Assembly (NCBI GenBank): GCA_028564675.1
Contig: JAOVVO010000308.1
Span: forward strand, 1 to 64,000
DNA from: Onchocerca lupi
Taxonomy: Eukaryota > Nematoda > Chromadorea > Rhabditida > Onchocercidae
Length of the DNA stretch: 64,000 nucleotides
Direction: 5' to 3'
Shown here: piece by piece, positions 37,401 through 50,857 of the stretch
How the letters are laid out: every line of letters begins with the position of its first letter
Numbering within the stretch: the first letter of the stretch is position 1
Notes under the pieces: generated by a model
The model's input: the letters and a program-made list of their open reading frames with translations, nothing else
Databases searched by the model: none
What the model was told of the DNA's origin: nothing
Position numbers and translations under genes: made by a program

Positions 37401-40400
37401 AATTGTTCACAAATAATATGAGTGAATATACTTTATTGATAACGGTGTAATCGAAAAGAAAAAATATATGCTCTTACATTATTTGCTTTGGCATAAATCT
37501 CCACGAAATACTGACAATTCAATAATAACGCTAATTCTTTATTTTGTTCCAATAAATCCGGACATAAAGCTCGTGCACGATCGATTGCTTTGCCCACTTC
37601 ACCATCCAAAATCATTTGTTTCAGTTCTGCAAATGGCGTCACAAAAAAAAAATTTAACGAAATTAACTAAAATATTTAAAGTAACAGAAGGCGAGAGAAC
37701 AGCATTCCAAAAACCATTTAATGTTTAGTTTGCAAATATAAATCTTATGAAATTTTCCAATTCTTCATTATAGAATATCTTGCAAGCAGCAAAAAGAAAA
37801 AGTAAATATTTATATGACACATTTGAACTATTCATTTGTTTCAATTGTTCATTACTCCACCATGACTAACAGAAGTTCGCCACTATAAATGCCACTGATA
37901 ATATATTATATATCATCACATCTTGAAATAGCATATCTTTGCGTCAAGCGAGCTGCGAAGCTCACTGATAAAGATAGATAAAGAATTCCTCAAAACATTC
38001 ATAACGAATTTTGAGTCCCGAATGATGCAATTTACTCATAAAGAATCACAATTACATTAACAAATCCCATAGATTTATTCCAAATTTGGGAGAACTCGAG
38101 CTGAATTCCGAGCCAGAAACATCTAAAAATACAAAATATCTCGAAAATTAAAATTAGAATATCACAAGCAACCTACCGCGACGTCTTTCTAACATATCAC
38201 TTGATTCCTCTTCTCCTCTCTCCATTTGTACATCATCAGGTTCATCCAAATTTTGATCGGCATGCTTTTTAAAAGCAGCTAATGCTCTTCCGTATCCTTC
38301 ATGTAATAACCATGATGATATCGCTCTGAAAATAGGATTAATGTAAATCATGAAGGAAAGGAAATAAATCATTATAATTCCTTCCCCTCTACTTCTCTTT
38401 TTTATCTCATCAATGAAACTAGCAGAGAGTATATTAAGCATTGACTACTTACCGATCCATCCAGCCCGTTTTTGCTTGTGGCAGCACAACTTTGCATATT
38501 TGTTCATATGTATAATTCCGTGCATCCTGCAAGACTTGATAAATCAGCTCTACACCCTCTTTAAAAAGAATTTCACTGATAGACAATTATTGGTCGAATT
38601 AAGTAATTTTAAAACAGGAACTTTCCACTGTTTTCATGAATAATAAAATAGTAAATGAAAAAAATATTATCAGATTCGGCACTTAAATCATATCATTCTT
38701 CCTCAGAAATCAATTAATAAAGCTGGTACCAAAAAAATCTCAGGATCATTTTATAAAATCTACTTTGACATTCAAGAATATTGCACTTCTTGATGATAAT
38801 GCAAATGCATAATCAATAATGGACAATCATCTTTGCAAAGAATACTTATTACAATAATTAATTAATTGATCTCATCAATTTATTGTCATTCAATTTCTTG
38901 TTGATTGTAACAAAATCTGAAAATTGAATATCTCCAAATTCATTTGAAGAGTAAATATTGTAAAGTGAATTAGATTGATTGTTTTTTGAATAATTTAATC
39001 AGCGAGTAAATCAGTGCGGTTAAACGGCTGTCACTATAAGTCTCCTTCACAAGGGCTAATGCTCGATTATATCTCGCACGCATTGCATCATTAACGAAGA
39101 ACACTCTACACTGCACTTCTCCACAATTTTTACTTCCTGTTATTTTGGCTGATCGTCTTATTATTGTCGAAACAAGAGGAAACAATAAGATGCAGAGAAA
39201 TAGCACTGCATGGAATACAATGATGACCTTGAATTCTTGCTCGATGTCGTACTTGAAAGGATATTGTCCGAAGTTCGATTCTGCAATCGCACCATGTTTT
39301 TGAAGGCCAATCATTGGATACAAATCAACAACGTTTTCAACTTCCATTATAGCAATACCTGCAATAAAAAAATAAAGAACAAATAGTTTAGAAGACTATA
39401 AAAATAATTAGAATATAGCAGTTATTTATGAAAATAAACGAATCAATATTTTATTTCATAGAGCAATCTATTTTTCATTCACATCCTTCTCTTCTTTGAC
39501 TAGTTTGTGCAATCGATAATTGCTTCAACACTTCGACTTCAACACTATAACACTTCGACACTTCAAAATATAATGAAATGTTAGGAAAATAATATCGAAA
39601 AACAAAGCTGTTTCATAATGACGTCATTGTATAATGTGGTTCAGGCTTATTCATTCTTTTATATGTATCATTACTACGTAGACATTTTATAATAAGTCAG
39701 TAGATCGAATTTCGTTTCAATTTTTGCAAAAGAAATCTAGCAGTTACCAAATTAAACAGGAACTAACCCAAGTGTCGGCCATTTTTGGTGAAAAATATTG
39801 ATTTTCTAACAAAATCTACTCCACAACCAATCACATCGTTCATTTTAAATGTGGGTCCATATGCATGTCCAGTGCCTGATGAGCAAAAGAAATTGCCATC
39901 GTCACCGTGATAACCGTATGATGCTCTGTCCCAGCCTAAATTTCATAATTATATCTTCTTTTTTTTTTTCTTTTACCGCCATCATATAACACAGAAACAT
40001 TGATTAGCACAGAAACTTCAGAGATGTTACAAAAATGCTGTCATTTGGACTAACAAAGATTATAAGGCTGAAACTTAAACATTGTGTAAGAACAGTTCAT
40101 AGCATTCTCTATACATAGCGTAAATGATCAGCAGATGCGAAAAATTAAGTGATTTTTGGGAAAGTTTTAAGAGAAAATATTTAAGCCTTTTCGACTTATG
40201 GCATAAGGCTATATGCAGTGCAAACCTGGCAATCTATTCAAATCGACATTTCGTTCACATAACCCAACGCCCATACAACATTCAGCTCCACTACATACTA
40301 TTGTTACTTCGAAATAATATACGCCACATGTTATTGGGATCGGATGATCAGCGCGTACCGCTGCAGCATCTTTTGCATTCAGCTCCTGATTGGGATCTCC

Positions 40401-41971
40401 ACTATCTGCACCAGAAAACCAATAAAAAAAGTATAGAAACTTTAAAAGTTGAAATTTATATGTTAAAGCTAAAAAATTCACTTGTTCCGGAATTTATTAA
40501 TAATACCCACCAGCATAAGCAACATTACGATAATCATTTGTGACAACCAACGACGCTGCTTTATCTTGATGGCTCCAGTGCGTTGGCAATGGTGTTTTCT
40601 ACAACACTTACTGGAATTAAGAAAACCTTCGAAAATAATTCGATCGTTCATTTCTCTTTAAAATGTAGAAGAATTTGAGACTTGTAAAATGCATCAACAT
40701 TAGCTTTTCGCCCAACTGTATTTCGGGAAATTCTACGCCGAAACTGACTATTTTTCAGGTATCATTTTTATTTGTAAACGGTTTTGTCTACAAATAATTT
40801 GCTCGGCTTTTCGTTACTGATTTTAAATATTCGAAAATATCTTTCAAACTACTTTTAAGTTCCGTCTTAGAAATTTATAGCTGCAATGAGCTTATTGCAA
40901 ATTTCAGATAATTATTTTTTTTTTGCACGTTAAGCAGGCACATGACACAAGCTTGGATAATACACATGCAAAAACATCCATTCTGAAGCGTCAGAGGAAA
41001 TTTTTACAAAACTGTAACACTCATGACATAGATAAATTTTCAAACATAATGGAAATTTCATGTGGATTTATGAAAATCTGACATAAAGCACTGCTAAATA
41101 CCTTTTGATCCACAAACGGATAAAGCTGTAGCAAACGTTCATTAACTTCTTTAGGTCGTTCTCCTGAACATATCACTTTATATCGTGGTCTCCTACGCCT
41201 CAATGCCGCATCAGGACTCAAGCTTTTTACTTCAACAACATCGTCCAATACTGTTTCATCAAAATCCTGCAAAATTCAATCTTCTATTTTCAAAAAACTT
41301 AAAACTTTACTTCATCCCCAATATACTGAGCCAGAATAACAAGAATTCAAGAACCATTTTGGAAGTGAAATGAGTTCATCTTGATGTAAAAAGTCCTGAA
41401 ATATATATTTATCGTTCTTCTATTTCAAAATTTAAACTACTAATCCAATAGTGTTTAAACTCTATTACCTCTTCTCCAGACATTTGTCCCGTTTACTTTC
41501 CACAGTTATTTGAAATACGTGGCAATAGTCTAAGATTCGAAGAAAGACTACTCCGTGTGAAACAACGGATTGAATACTGGGCAAAGATCATTGTACATAT
41601 AATAACACAGATATTGAGCGCAATAATTTATAAAGATCAAATCCTTCCTAGTTTTATAGCTCAATTAAATTTAAATACTCGGTTTTTTGAACTTTTAAGA
41701 AAAAATCTAATATATAACTTTCTATAAAACTGCTCGCGGAAAATAGATTTTTAGAACAAGTTGCAATTCATCGGAAAGATGAATCCTTAAATGAATTTCT
41801 GAACAGAGAAATCTATGATCTATGTGAATGTACAATTTTTTGCAATAGTTTCCAAAAAAAAATTTAGGTATCAAATTCATCGATGAATGAACTGCTAAGA
41901 TGGATGAAATGAAGTAAAAATGTTTGTAATAAAAAAATTACATTTTGTAATGCTTCAACTTCCATAGTCAT
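34438..41971 (-). CDS. ranbp9: RanBPM scaffold protein (RANBP9/RANBP10 family; SPRY-LisH-CTLH-CRA)
   Basis: Seventeen exons: 41942-41971, 41102-41266, 40511-40598, 40226-40405, 39768-39935, 39228-39358, 38453-38526, 38177-38325, 37478-37626, 37061-37157, 36575-36688, 36283-36385, 36115-36191, 35755-35850, 35408-35631, 34917-35028, 34438-34583; phases match; 700 residues. The SPRY domain (about 95-254) reads HPIPITCGVYYFEVTIV, YGYHGDDGNFFCSSGTGHAY, FFTKNGRHLG and SNFGQYPF. LisH (WLLHEGYGRALAAFKKHAD) and CTLH (LKQMILDGEVGKAIDRARAL) follow, then a Ser/Thr-rich linker (about 379-540) and a C-terminal CRA domain with EIDMLLKLGREINFL and LLEQVQRVKAANGLNSAL. Family members are scaffolds and core parts of the CTLH ubiquitin ligase. 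A second possible first exon (Met-Ser-Gly-Glu-Glu, 41469-41483) has the same phase. No true start could be proved. Confidence 0.93.
38970..39227 (-). other. In-frame open stretch inside RanBPM intron 6
   Basis: The frame of the exon at 39228-39358 continues past the GTCATC donor for 85 codons to a stop at 38970. It contains a hydrophobic stretch (VIIVFHAVLFLCILLFPLVS) followed by a less AT-rich, coding-looking part (VFFVNDAMRARYNRALALVK). Splicing it out gives the standard SPRY-to-LisH protein. It may be an alternative C-terminus, an exon of a nested gene, or chance. Confidence 0.35.
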
Positions 41972-41984
41972 TTTCCTCTTTACT

Positions 41985-42065
41985 TCCCGCACCTCGAAGT
42001 AACAACAACCGGCCACGCCACCTCACAACCGGCCGATCGACACTTCTCTATCCCGGATATCTCCA
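41985..42065 (-). promoter_or_regulatory. GC-rich leader/promoter island of the RanBPM gene
   Basis: Just upstream of the ATG at 41971 is an unusually GC-rich stretch in an AT-rich surrounding, with a direct repeat of GGCCGGTTGT on the minus strand. Position and composition suggest 5' leader or promoter. Confidence 0.45.
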
Positions 42066-43019
42066 ATTATGGCTTTTATCTGAAAAGAGAAAAATTCACT
42101 AAGTTGATTAAATTTTTTCTCGAAATCAAAAACAAGATCTAGATGTTTCAAGAAAATATTTACTCGAATTTCGAAATTCTAAATTTCAGTAAATAGGTCT
42201 CGGATTTTAAATTTACTCGAGTATTCAAATCACCTTTTCGGAGGTGATTTGTTTAAATCGCGAATTCGCTGGATTCAGTTGCTATTTCTTCTTTGAAAAT
42301 TAACAAATTTACTATTTATTAACATAAAACTTCCGAAATATTTTGATAGGAAATCCAAAATTGCCTCATTCTTTTCTTCACAAAGACAGAAATCTGTTAG
42401 AATTATGATAGTAGAGAGAGAAATTTGCCTGAGAAAACAGCAAGTACATGCGGAAAAATCACTTCCCCGTAGCACTTGATATAAACGAACTTTCCGGATG
42501 ACTAACGGTCGCTCTCTGATTCCTTGAATGATTACAGGATCATATGAATCAATAAATTTCTACTATTAAGTAGGGCTTTACTTTGAATTTTATGGACTTC
42601 TTTTTTTTTTCTAATATATAAAGCCAGATGACAAAACTCTAATAAATTCATCATAAAATGGCGGAGGAGATTATCTTAAACAAGAAATTCCAGAGAGAAT
42701 AGATTCAAAAGTCCGCGATGTCGCGGTATAATTCATTGGGATTTGCGATAGGCGACATATCTGATTGTTTGTCCTTCACCGAACATATAAAAATTATCTT
42801 AAAAAAATAGCACAGAACGATGGACTCGTCCACATTATTGATCACCGTTCTAAATATTTTGCTTTGTGCAAAGCAGCTGATTTAACTAACACAGTAGGAA
42901 AGTGAGCGTGCTAAGACCCAAAGTAATAAATTTAAGATTTTCTGAAAAAAATTAAATTGTTATCACTATTTTATCACTACATTGTTTTTATTATATGTTA
43001 TTGCATTCATAAATTCTGT

Positions 43020-43420
43020 TTGCAATGCATTTATTCATTTCTTGCATGCATATATATTATCAATTATTATTGCATTCAATCATAATAATAAGGAAAAAGA
43101 TAATATGCATTAATAATGCACGCATACATCTATATTATCAACTATTATTGCATTCATGCGTGATAAAAATGATAACATGCATTGATAATACATACGTGCA
43201 TATATTAACAATTATTATCTACTATACTTCTGGACATGCATGCATGCATGCTTCATTATTTACTATTGCACTACTCATCATATTACTATGCATGCACATA
43301 CACTACCAACTATTATTGCATTCTTAAAAACAAATATAATCACTGAATGATTATTTTCATTCCTATTTATTATATATATTGCATGCATACATGCACGCAT
43401 ATGTTATTACTCGTTATTGT
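43020..43420. repeat. Degenerate tandem repeats with ATGCATGC tracts
   Basis: Variants of TATTATCAACTATTATTGCA recur at about 43052, 43131, 43199 and 43300, separated by ATGCATGC-type palindromic runs (for example 43235-43253). Units are roughly 70-100 bases and strongly diverged. Confidence 0.75.
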
Positions 43421-44265
43421 GCTATTCACCACATTATATTAGAACTAATTATAATAACTGATAATTGCATCACTTTAGACTATCATCAATTCCTCAACTT
43501 TCAGTTTTTTTTTTCAGTTAAATTTATTCTAAATAATTAAAAAAGAAATCAAATATTTTATTGTATTCGCAAATTTCATAATCGATTTATTATAAAATTT
43601 GCAAAAAATGATGAAATATTTGATTTGCTTTAATGATTTAAAATAAATTCGAGTTAATATACAAAACTAGTCATAACTCTCTGTGATCCTTTCTTTCCCT
43701 TCCACCTTTCCTGTTTTTGTTTTATTAAGAAATTTTTATCATTAAATATCATCCTTTACTGCTTTTAAAATTTTGAAATGCGTCATTTTTGCAGTCGCGA
43801 AAATTTTCGATAATATCTTTGAATTCTAATTCTCTCAAATGAAAAGAATGTTCATATTTTAGCAATTTCCTTCACTAGTTTATCTATTTTCTCCGTTTTC
43901 GAACAGAAAATGCATTTCAACATTTTATTAAAATAATTTTCACTGAGAAATTTCCAAACTTTGAATTTACATTTCAATCATGTTATTTTATATTTGATTG
44001 ATTATTTCTCATATACACGTTAGGTATATATATATATTCGACTTTTAAATTACTATAATATGGTAAGTCAAAAAAAAAAAAGAATAGAAATGTGTGATAA
44101 ATTAAAATGATAACAACTTTTTCGAATTTTCACTTCAATTCCAATATTTTCAATTTCAATTTAATTATTTAGCTTTTCAAATTTTCACTTCAATTCTCAT
44201 ATCTTTAACTTCTATTTTTATCAAATTTGCCTTTTCTATTTTGAAATTTCGTTTACTTCAAACAA

Positions 44266-44325
44266 TTTTTATAAAATGCATAACTTTTTTATAAAATGCA
44301 TAACTTTTTTATAAAATGCATAACT
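44266..44325. repeat. 20-bp tandem repeat, about three units
   Basis: The unit TTTTTTATAAAATGCATAAC is repeated with essentially no mismatches between 44266 and 44325. Confidence 0.9.
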
Positions 44326-45385
44326 GCTCCAACATTTCATTGTAATTTTTAATGTGAAATTCAAATCATGAAATTTTTGCTATCCATTATCAAAGAATAC
44401 CTTTCAACAAAAGTAAGCAATAGTATTCGTCGTTTTCATTGTATTAATGCTAATTTATTTATTTTTTCTTCCTTTTACTTTTTTTTTAATTTTTCAAATG
44501 ACCCGCCAAATTATGGATTTTCTCAAATCTAAAAAAATTGAACTCTATGAAATATTTCTTTTCAAATTTTTGAAAAAAAAAAACTTTTCTTGCAAAGTCT
44601 TAAAAAATTGAAGTATATGGAATAGTATTATTTATATTGTAAATTATCATTTATGAAACATGAAAAGAATACATTTTGAAAGCATCTCAACAAAAGAGTA
44701 TTTCACGTCATAACAAATCGAAGATTAATGAATTGAAATAAACAAGCGATCATATTTCGTCCCAATAGTTACCGATTATTTCTGAAAAGCATTGTTTGGA
44801 AATAATAATTAAACATATTTATTTATTTTTCTATATCAAAAATAACAATTTGCAAATATTTATTATTAAATTTTAAATTAATTATCATTTATGTCACAAC
44901 AATTATCAAAACTCGAAATTATTCTTTGTGAATTGATTGATGAGTTAACTAAGTCAATTTGAACTTTGCAAAAAAAATCCTCGAAAATCTCTTACGATTT
45001 TTCAAATCTTCAAAAAAGTTAATTTATGGCAAAGCAAAATAATTAATTATTGAATTTAGCAAATTCAAATTAATAATATTTCAGAAATAAATTTTGCAAA
45101 TTTATTGTCAATTTGAAAATATAATGCTAGGAAATACTAGGAATACTACAATATTATGCTAATTTTTATCATTGTTGCATAAAAATTTAATTATATTGAA
45201 TCAAATTATACAGTGAGATTGAAAATAATGAGATTTAGAAAAAAAAAAATGAAATTATAAAATGATAACTCTCCGGATATTATAATATTTTCATCGAATT
45301 TAATTTTGGTTGAAATAATTCATACTTGAAAATTTCTAAATATTGTGATATGCATGCATAGTTTTCGCATTTCAATAATTGAAAT

Positions 45386-45391
45386 TTTATT
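45386..45391 (-). terminator. Probable polyadenylation signal of the lev-10 gene
   Basis: AATAAA on the minus strand, about 60 bases after the stop codon at 45453. Confidence 0.5.
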
Positions 45392-45452
45392 TAATATCAA
45401 AGAGATTAATTTCAATTTAATTTTTAAAATTTGAATCAAACAAAAGGAAAAA

Positions 45453-48400
45453 TTATCCGTAAAAAATATTATTATCATCAATGGATTTTGAGGAATGTAT
45501 AAGTGAGGCATTATTCTTGCTTGTGCTTGTTTCACCGTTTGGTGATTTATCATTTCGTTGATCAATCGATAATGGAATGATATCAGCGGTTACATTATGA
45601 TGCGTTAGACGTGATGCTGCAGGTGACGGTAATAAGCTTAAAATTTAAAAAACAGGTTATTTATCATATCATTGATTATAAAATGATAATATTGCAAAAA
45701 TTGTTTAATCTGAATAACTAATTCAGAATGTTCAAAAAATTTTTAATTAAAAAAAAAAAAAAAAAAGAACAGAAAATATGAAATTCATTTGGTTAAAAAA
45801 TGTAAATTATTTGAAAATTTTCGAATACTTACTGTGGATCGGCTTTTGTAATTGGTCTCGGATTCCGGAATGGCTTTCGCTGATGTTTCATTCCGAATTT
45901 CGCACGACGACGACGTTTATCCTTTTTTTTCTCAAACTTTTTCTTAAACACATAAGCAACAAAACCGAAAATGAACAAAAATATGCAACCGGAAAATGTT
46001 GCCACAAAAAATACCATTCGTATGTCAGCTGCATTCTCCAATTTACTACCTGAAAAAAAGAAAAGTTTCCTGAAAAAAGGAATGGAAAAAAAAAATGAAA
46101 TATTTCGTTTAACTTTTTTGATCCATATTGCAAGAGAAATGATGAAAAATTAATCGAGAAAATTTTCAAAAAAATTTATGATATTATAAGGATCTGCTTT
46201 AAATTTATATAATTGGTTTTTTTTTGGAATTTTTTTTAGAATTAAAATGTTTAAACAATAAAAATAAAATATTGCTTAAAGTTGTGCAATTTCTCATAAC
46301 TATAAAATTTATTACAAACTTTTATAATTGTAATGTCAATTACAAACTTTTTCTATAATTGAAAAATTTGGTAAATAATTGTTTTTGCAGTTGTTAATTA
46401 ATTCCTTAAATTGCAAATTAATTGCAAATATTTTTAAATATAAGACCAAATATTGGTTGCAGTATATAATTTTTTGTAATTGTAAAATTTATCATACAAT
46501 TTTTTTTTTCTTTTTCGTACTTTCAAACAAATTAATTACAAACATTTTTAAGTATAAAATTAAAATATGATTTGAAGTGTTTAATTTTTGCAAATTGTAA
46601 AATCAATTCCAAACTATTATATTACAAAACTTTTTTGCAATTGTAAAATTTAATGTATTGTCTCTTTTTTTTTCTGTAATTGTAAAATTAAGTTATTAAA
46701 TTACAAATTATTCACGAATATTTTTAAGTTTAAGTCTAAAATATTGCTTGAAAATGTGTAATTTATTGTAATTTTAAACATAATAAAGATTTATTGTTCA
46801 ATGATTATAGCTCAAAGTAATGCTTAGTCAAACCAAACTTTCATTTATCTATTTGACACTTGACAATAGGACTCAAATATTAAACTTGTTTACTCTTTTC
46901 CATTCTTCTTCTTTTTATCGCAAACTTTACAAATAAACATCAACAATAATATCATTTCCATTATCAACTTTCAATAGCAATTTTAAAATGAGCAAAAATA
47001 TTGATGAGTTTTTCGTAAATAATCTCTTTAGACAAATTTAGCAATTTAATGAATTTATTTAAGCTATCATGAATAAATGAATCATCCAACGGTAAGATTA
47101 ATTGCAAATTAATTAATTTAAAAAATTTTCAAATTCAAAATTAAATATTAAAATTTCTGAAATCTTTTGTCTTTATTATTTTAATATAGATATCAAATGT
47201 AAATATGTTTTACTATAATATAGATATCAAAACGTATAATTTACTTTTTATTTTAACATAATCATCAAATGTAACTACGATTAATCTTTGCAAAAATATA
47301 AACTAGTTTGGGAAGTTTTCAAATTTAAATTTAAATATCAAAATTTTTAAAATCTTTGCCGTTTTTTTTTTTTTTTTATTTTGATATAGATATCAAATAC
47401 AAACAAATTGTTCTTTATTATTAAAAATTATTCATTTATCATTTTAATTGTTCTACAACCATAAATTTACAGATAATATATTTGTATTTCAGCTCGACAC
47501 TAATTCATCATAGATGCTAAATATGCTAGATAAACTTATCAATTATATATGATAAAGTTATCAATAATATTGATAAAATAATTAGAAATAAATAAAAAAA
47601 AAAATTAATATAGTGATTTTCAAAACAATATTAACCTACTACTAAAATGGATGAATACTTTTAATTAGTGATATAGTATTATAAATTTGTGATGCAGTAT
47701 TGTAAAATTTAAAAAAAAAAATATTGCAAAATTAAAGATTAAATTTAATTCGTTAAAGATTTAATTTTTCTAAATTAAAATTTTCTAAAAGATACTGTAA
47801 CTTACAGTTTGCTTCATCGGTATCATCATGTAAACCACAATTTTCATCACCGTTACATTTCAAACGAGCATCAATACATAATTTTGTATATGTACAAAGA
47901 TGCATCGATGGATCTGAACATTCGCTATCTTCTGAAAAATTTCGAAAAAAAAAAAGAGAAAATTAATAGAATGAATGTAAATGTTAGATAAAAAAATTAC
48001 GCAAGTAATATTTAAATTAAGATATTAATTAAATTTTTTGGATTAAACTGAAATTTTCCAAGAAAGAAAATTATTTTTCAAGTTAAATTACATTGATATA
48101 AATGAAAAATTATTTAAATATATTTATTGGGGGAAATTTTTGCTTTGAAAAAAAAGAACATATTAATATCAATAAATGAAATTATTGAATAATTTATAAA
48201 TTATTCCTTTTTTTCTTTCAAAAATATTCTGTCTTCCAATTATTTTGATTTTCATATAATAATGTTGTGATAATCTCTAAAGAAGGTCAAAAATTGTATT
48301 ATCATTGAACTGATGACGATTAATCTGATGAATAAACTAGAAATTAAACAAGAAAATTGGGACTGAAAAATTTTTTGATTACTTACATATTTTTGAATAC

Positions 48401-50777
48401 TTTAACTTTTTTTTTTCTTTAAATATAAAAATGGTATATGTCTTTTGCAGCGATAGATTACAGAATTATTTTTTATATTTTAAATATAAAAAATTTTTTA
48501 TATTTTAAATGGCTTATGTCTTTTGTAGCAACAGATTATAGAAAAGAATAAAAATATTTGATTTTTTAGAATCTGATTAAAATAACTATTTACCTGTTAT
48601 TTTTTTCACCTCTGTCCAGGTGAAATTAAAACCTTTTAAACCATTTACTTTATCAGGTGATGTGAAAAATCTAAAAAATAACTTAATTGATGAAAAAAAG
48701 ACAGAAAATTATTTTGAAAATTATCCAGTGAATAGAATGTGACATACTTCGTGCTTTTACTTTTTAGCTTAAATTATTTGCTTATACTTTAATTTTCCAG
48801 AGTAATTAATATTTTACATAGGAAGGATGGAAATGATCAAAAAAATATTTCTTTATTGTTATAAAAATTCGTGAGAAATTCGACATTTTATAAAAATTAA
48901 ATTAAATGAAATGAATGTTTTTCGATAAATATTTTTTTTTAAAAAAAAAAAAATTGTTTCGATAAATATTCGCCAAAACGGAATAATGAATGAAAAAAAT
49001 ACCTGATCCGGACAGTGTTATTTTTGGAAATGATAGGTTGTATGATACTTTCATCAGTACCGCAAATCTCTTGTACCGCAGGACCAGCTCCAACACCGCG
49101 TTCCGCATCTACACGAATTACCGCATTTTGGCAATTTACCGATTCCGCCGTCATTGAACCTTCTATTTCCATTTTCACAAGATGAAGCAATATCTTCAAG
49201 TTGAGGTTAAATTTCTCTATTTTATTAACAATTTAAATTATCAAATTCTTGCTTCTAATCTAAAAATTTTGTTCTCTTATTTAGTTTCAAACTTATATAT
49301 TTATTTTCTAATTCAAATCTTGAATTTACTTTTAAATTTAAAATTCCAAGCAAAGAAGATTCAGATTCAAATCATGAATCAAAAATTTTGTTCTACTTTT
49401 AATATTGTTCAACATTTTTGAATCTATTTTTAAATTAGAAGTACCTAAGTAAAAAATTTAAAAGATCTCATTGATACCTGATGATTTGGTCGTACAGTAA
49501 TTTCCCAATCACAGATTAAATCTTTATTATATTTGATCGGATAACCTGGTGATACAAACCAACCACTGGTCAAATCATCGGTTCGAGTTATCCGTTGACC
49601 ACAATGTCGAGCAGCTGCTAGAAATTTATGGAATTTTATCATATCTTCATGATCAGATATTTATCAAAAGTTCAAATAGAAATAGCAGATTTGTCACTAA
49701 ACTGTAAGATTTTTAATTTTCTTTACGTTTATTACTTAAAAAATTAGGAGATTTTTTGGAAATTCGAATAAAATTATCAGAATATTTTGCCGCCTATTCG
49801 CAAGGTTTTTGAAAAAAATTTAATGAATGAGTAGAGTATTTTATCATTCAATTGCAAAATTTTTGATAAAACTTAATGAGTCAGTCGGATCATTCCACCG
49901 CTTAATTGCAAGATTTTTGGCAAAACTTAATATAAGCGAGATTGTCCATGAAATATTTATACAAACCTTTTGTTGGAATTTCCTCAGCGAATGCTTTACG
50001 AATTTGATAAATTGCTTTGAATCCATTTCCAGTACCTTCATGATTGGACAGGAAGAAAACTCGAAGTTCATGTGAACCAAATGCAGTTACCGTTGGTCCA
50101 GGAAATGTGTTCGCGCAATAGCGAGCTACAAAATTTCAATTTAATTTTTATTTTAATTAAAAATTAAATTTAAAATGCTTCGATGATAAATTATAACTAC
50201 TTGAAAATATCAAAAATAAACTTTTCTTCGACGAACAAATTAGTTTAAATTAAATATTTTATACCTTGAAGTTGTAAAGTTTCCACTCCATTTTTAACAA
50301 AAACATCCGATATTTCTAGAAAATCAGCACAACTAAAATAAAAAATTATCAATTCTATTCATTTCCATAAATATTTTGTTAAAAAAAAATGTATTTATCA
50401 TAATTTAATTTATGATTTCTTGATCTATCGGAAATATATATTATCAGCGAAACTAAATGGAAAGTTTCATGTTTTATCGAATTCTTACTAGAATATCAAT
50501 CATCCTTTTGCAATTATATTTGATGTAAATTTTTTGTAGTTATGTTCGACAGGAATTCGTTTTATTTTTTTTTTATTTTTTCTCTTTTTTATAAAGAAAC
50601 GATTACAATTGATAACTGATATGATAATCTTTATGCATGGGAAATAATAAATGTAACGCATCATTTACCTTCAAAAACGTTATTTTTTTGTTAATTTTGG
50701 AATAATATTGAAAATGATTTACCTATGAATTCGGATATCTCTTGAAAGATTTCAAAATGAAATCCAGAAAATTGAAC

Positions 50778-50813
<36 letters not shown>

Positions 50814-50826
50814 CAAAAAAATAAAC

Positions 50827-50857
<31 letters not shown>

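Larger units (their letters stand above)
42066..45452. other. Intergenic between the RanBPM and lev-10 genes
   Basis: AT-rich, with the repeats listed separately at 43020-43420 and 44266-44325. Open frames here are repeat-derived. No gene was seen. Confidence 0.55.

Noticed and set aside
43025..43327. 100-codon plus-strand frame rich in Ile, Tyr, His and Cys
   Set aside because: It runs through degenerate tandem repeats and ATGCATGC tracts; the residues repeat with the DNA.
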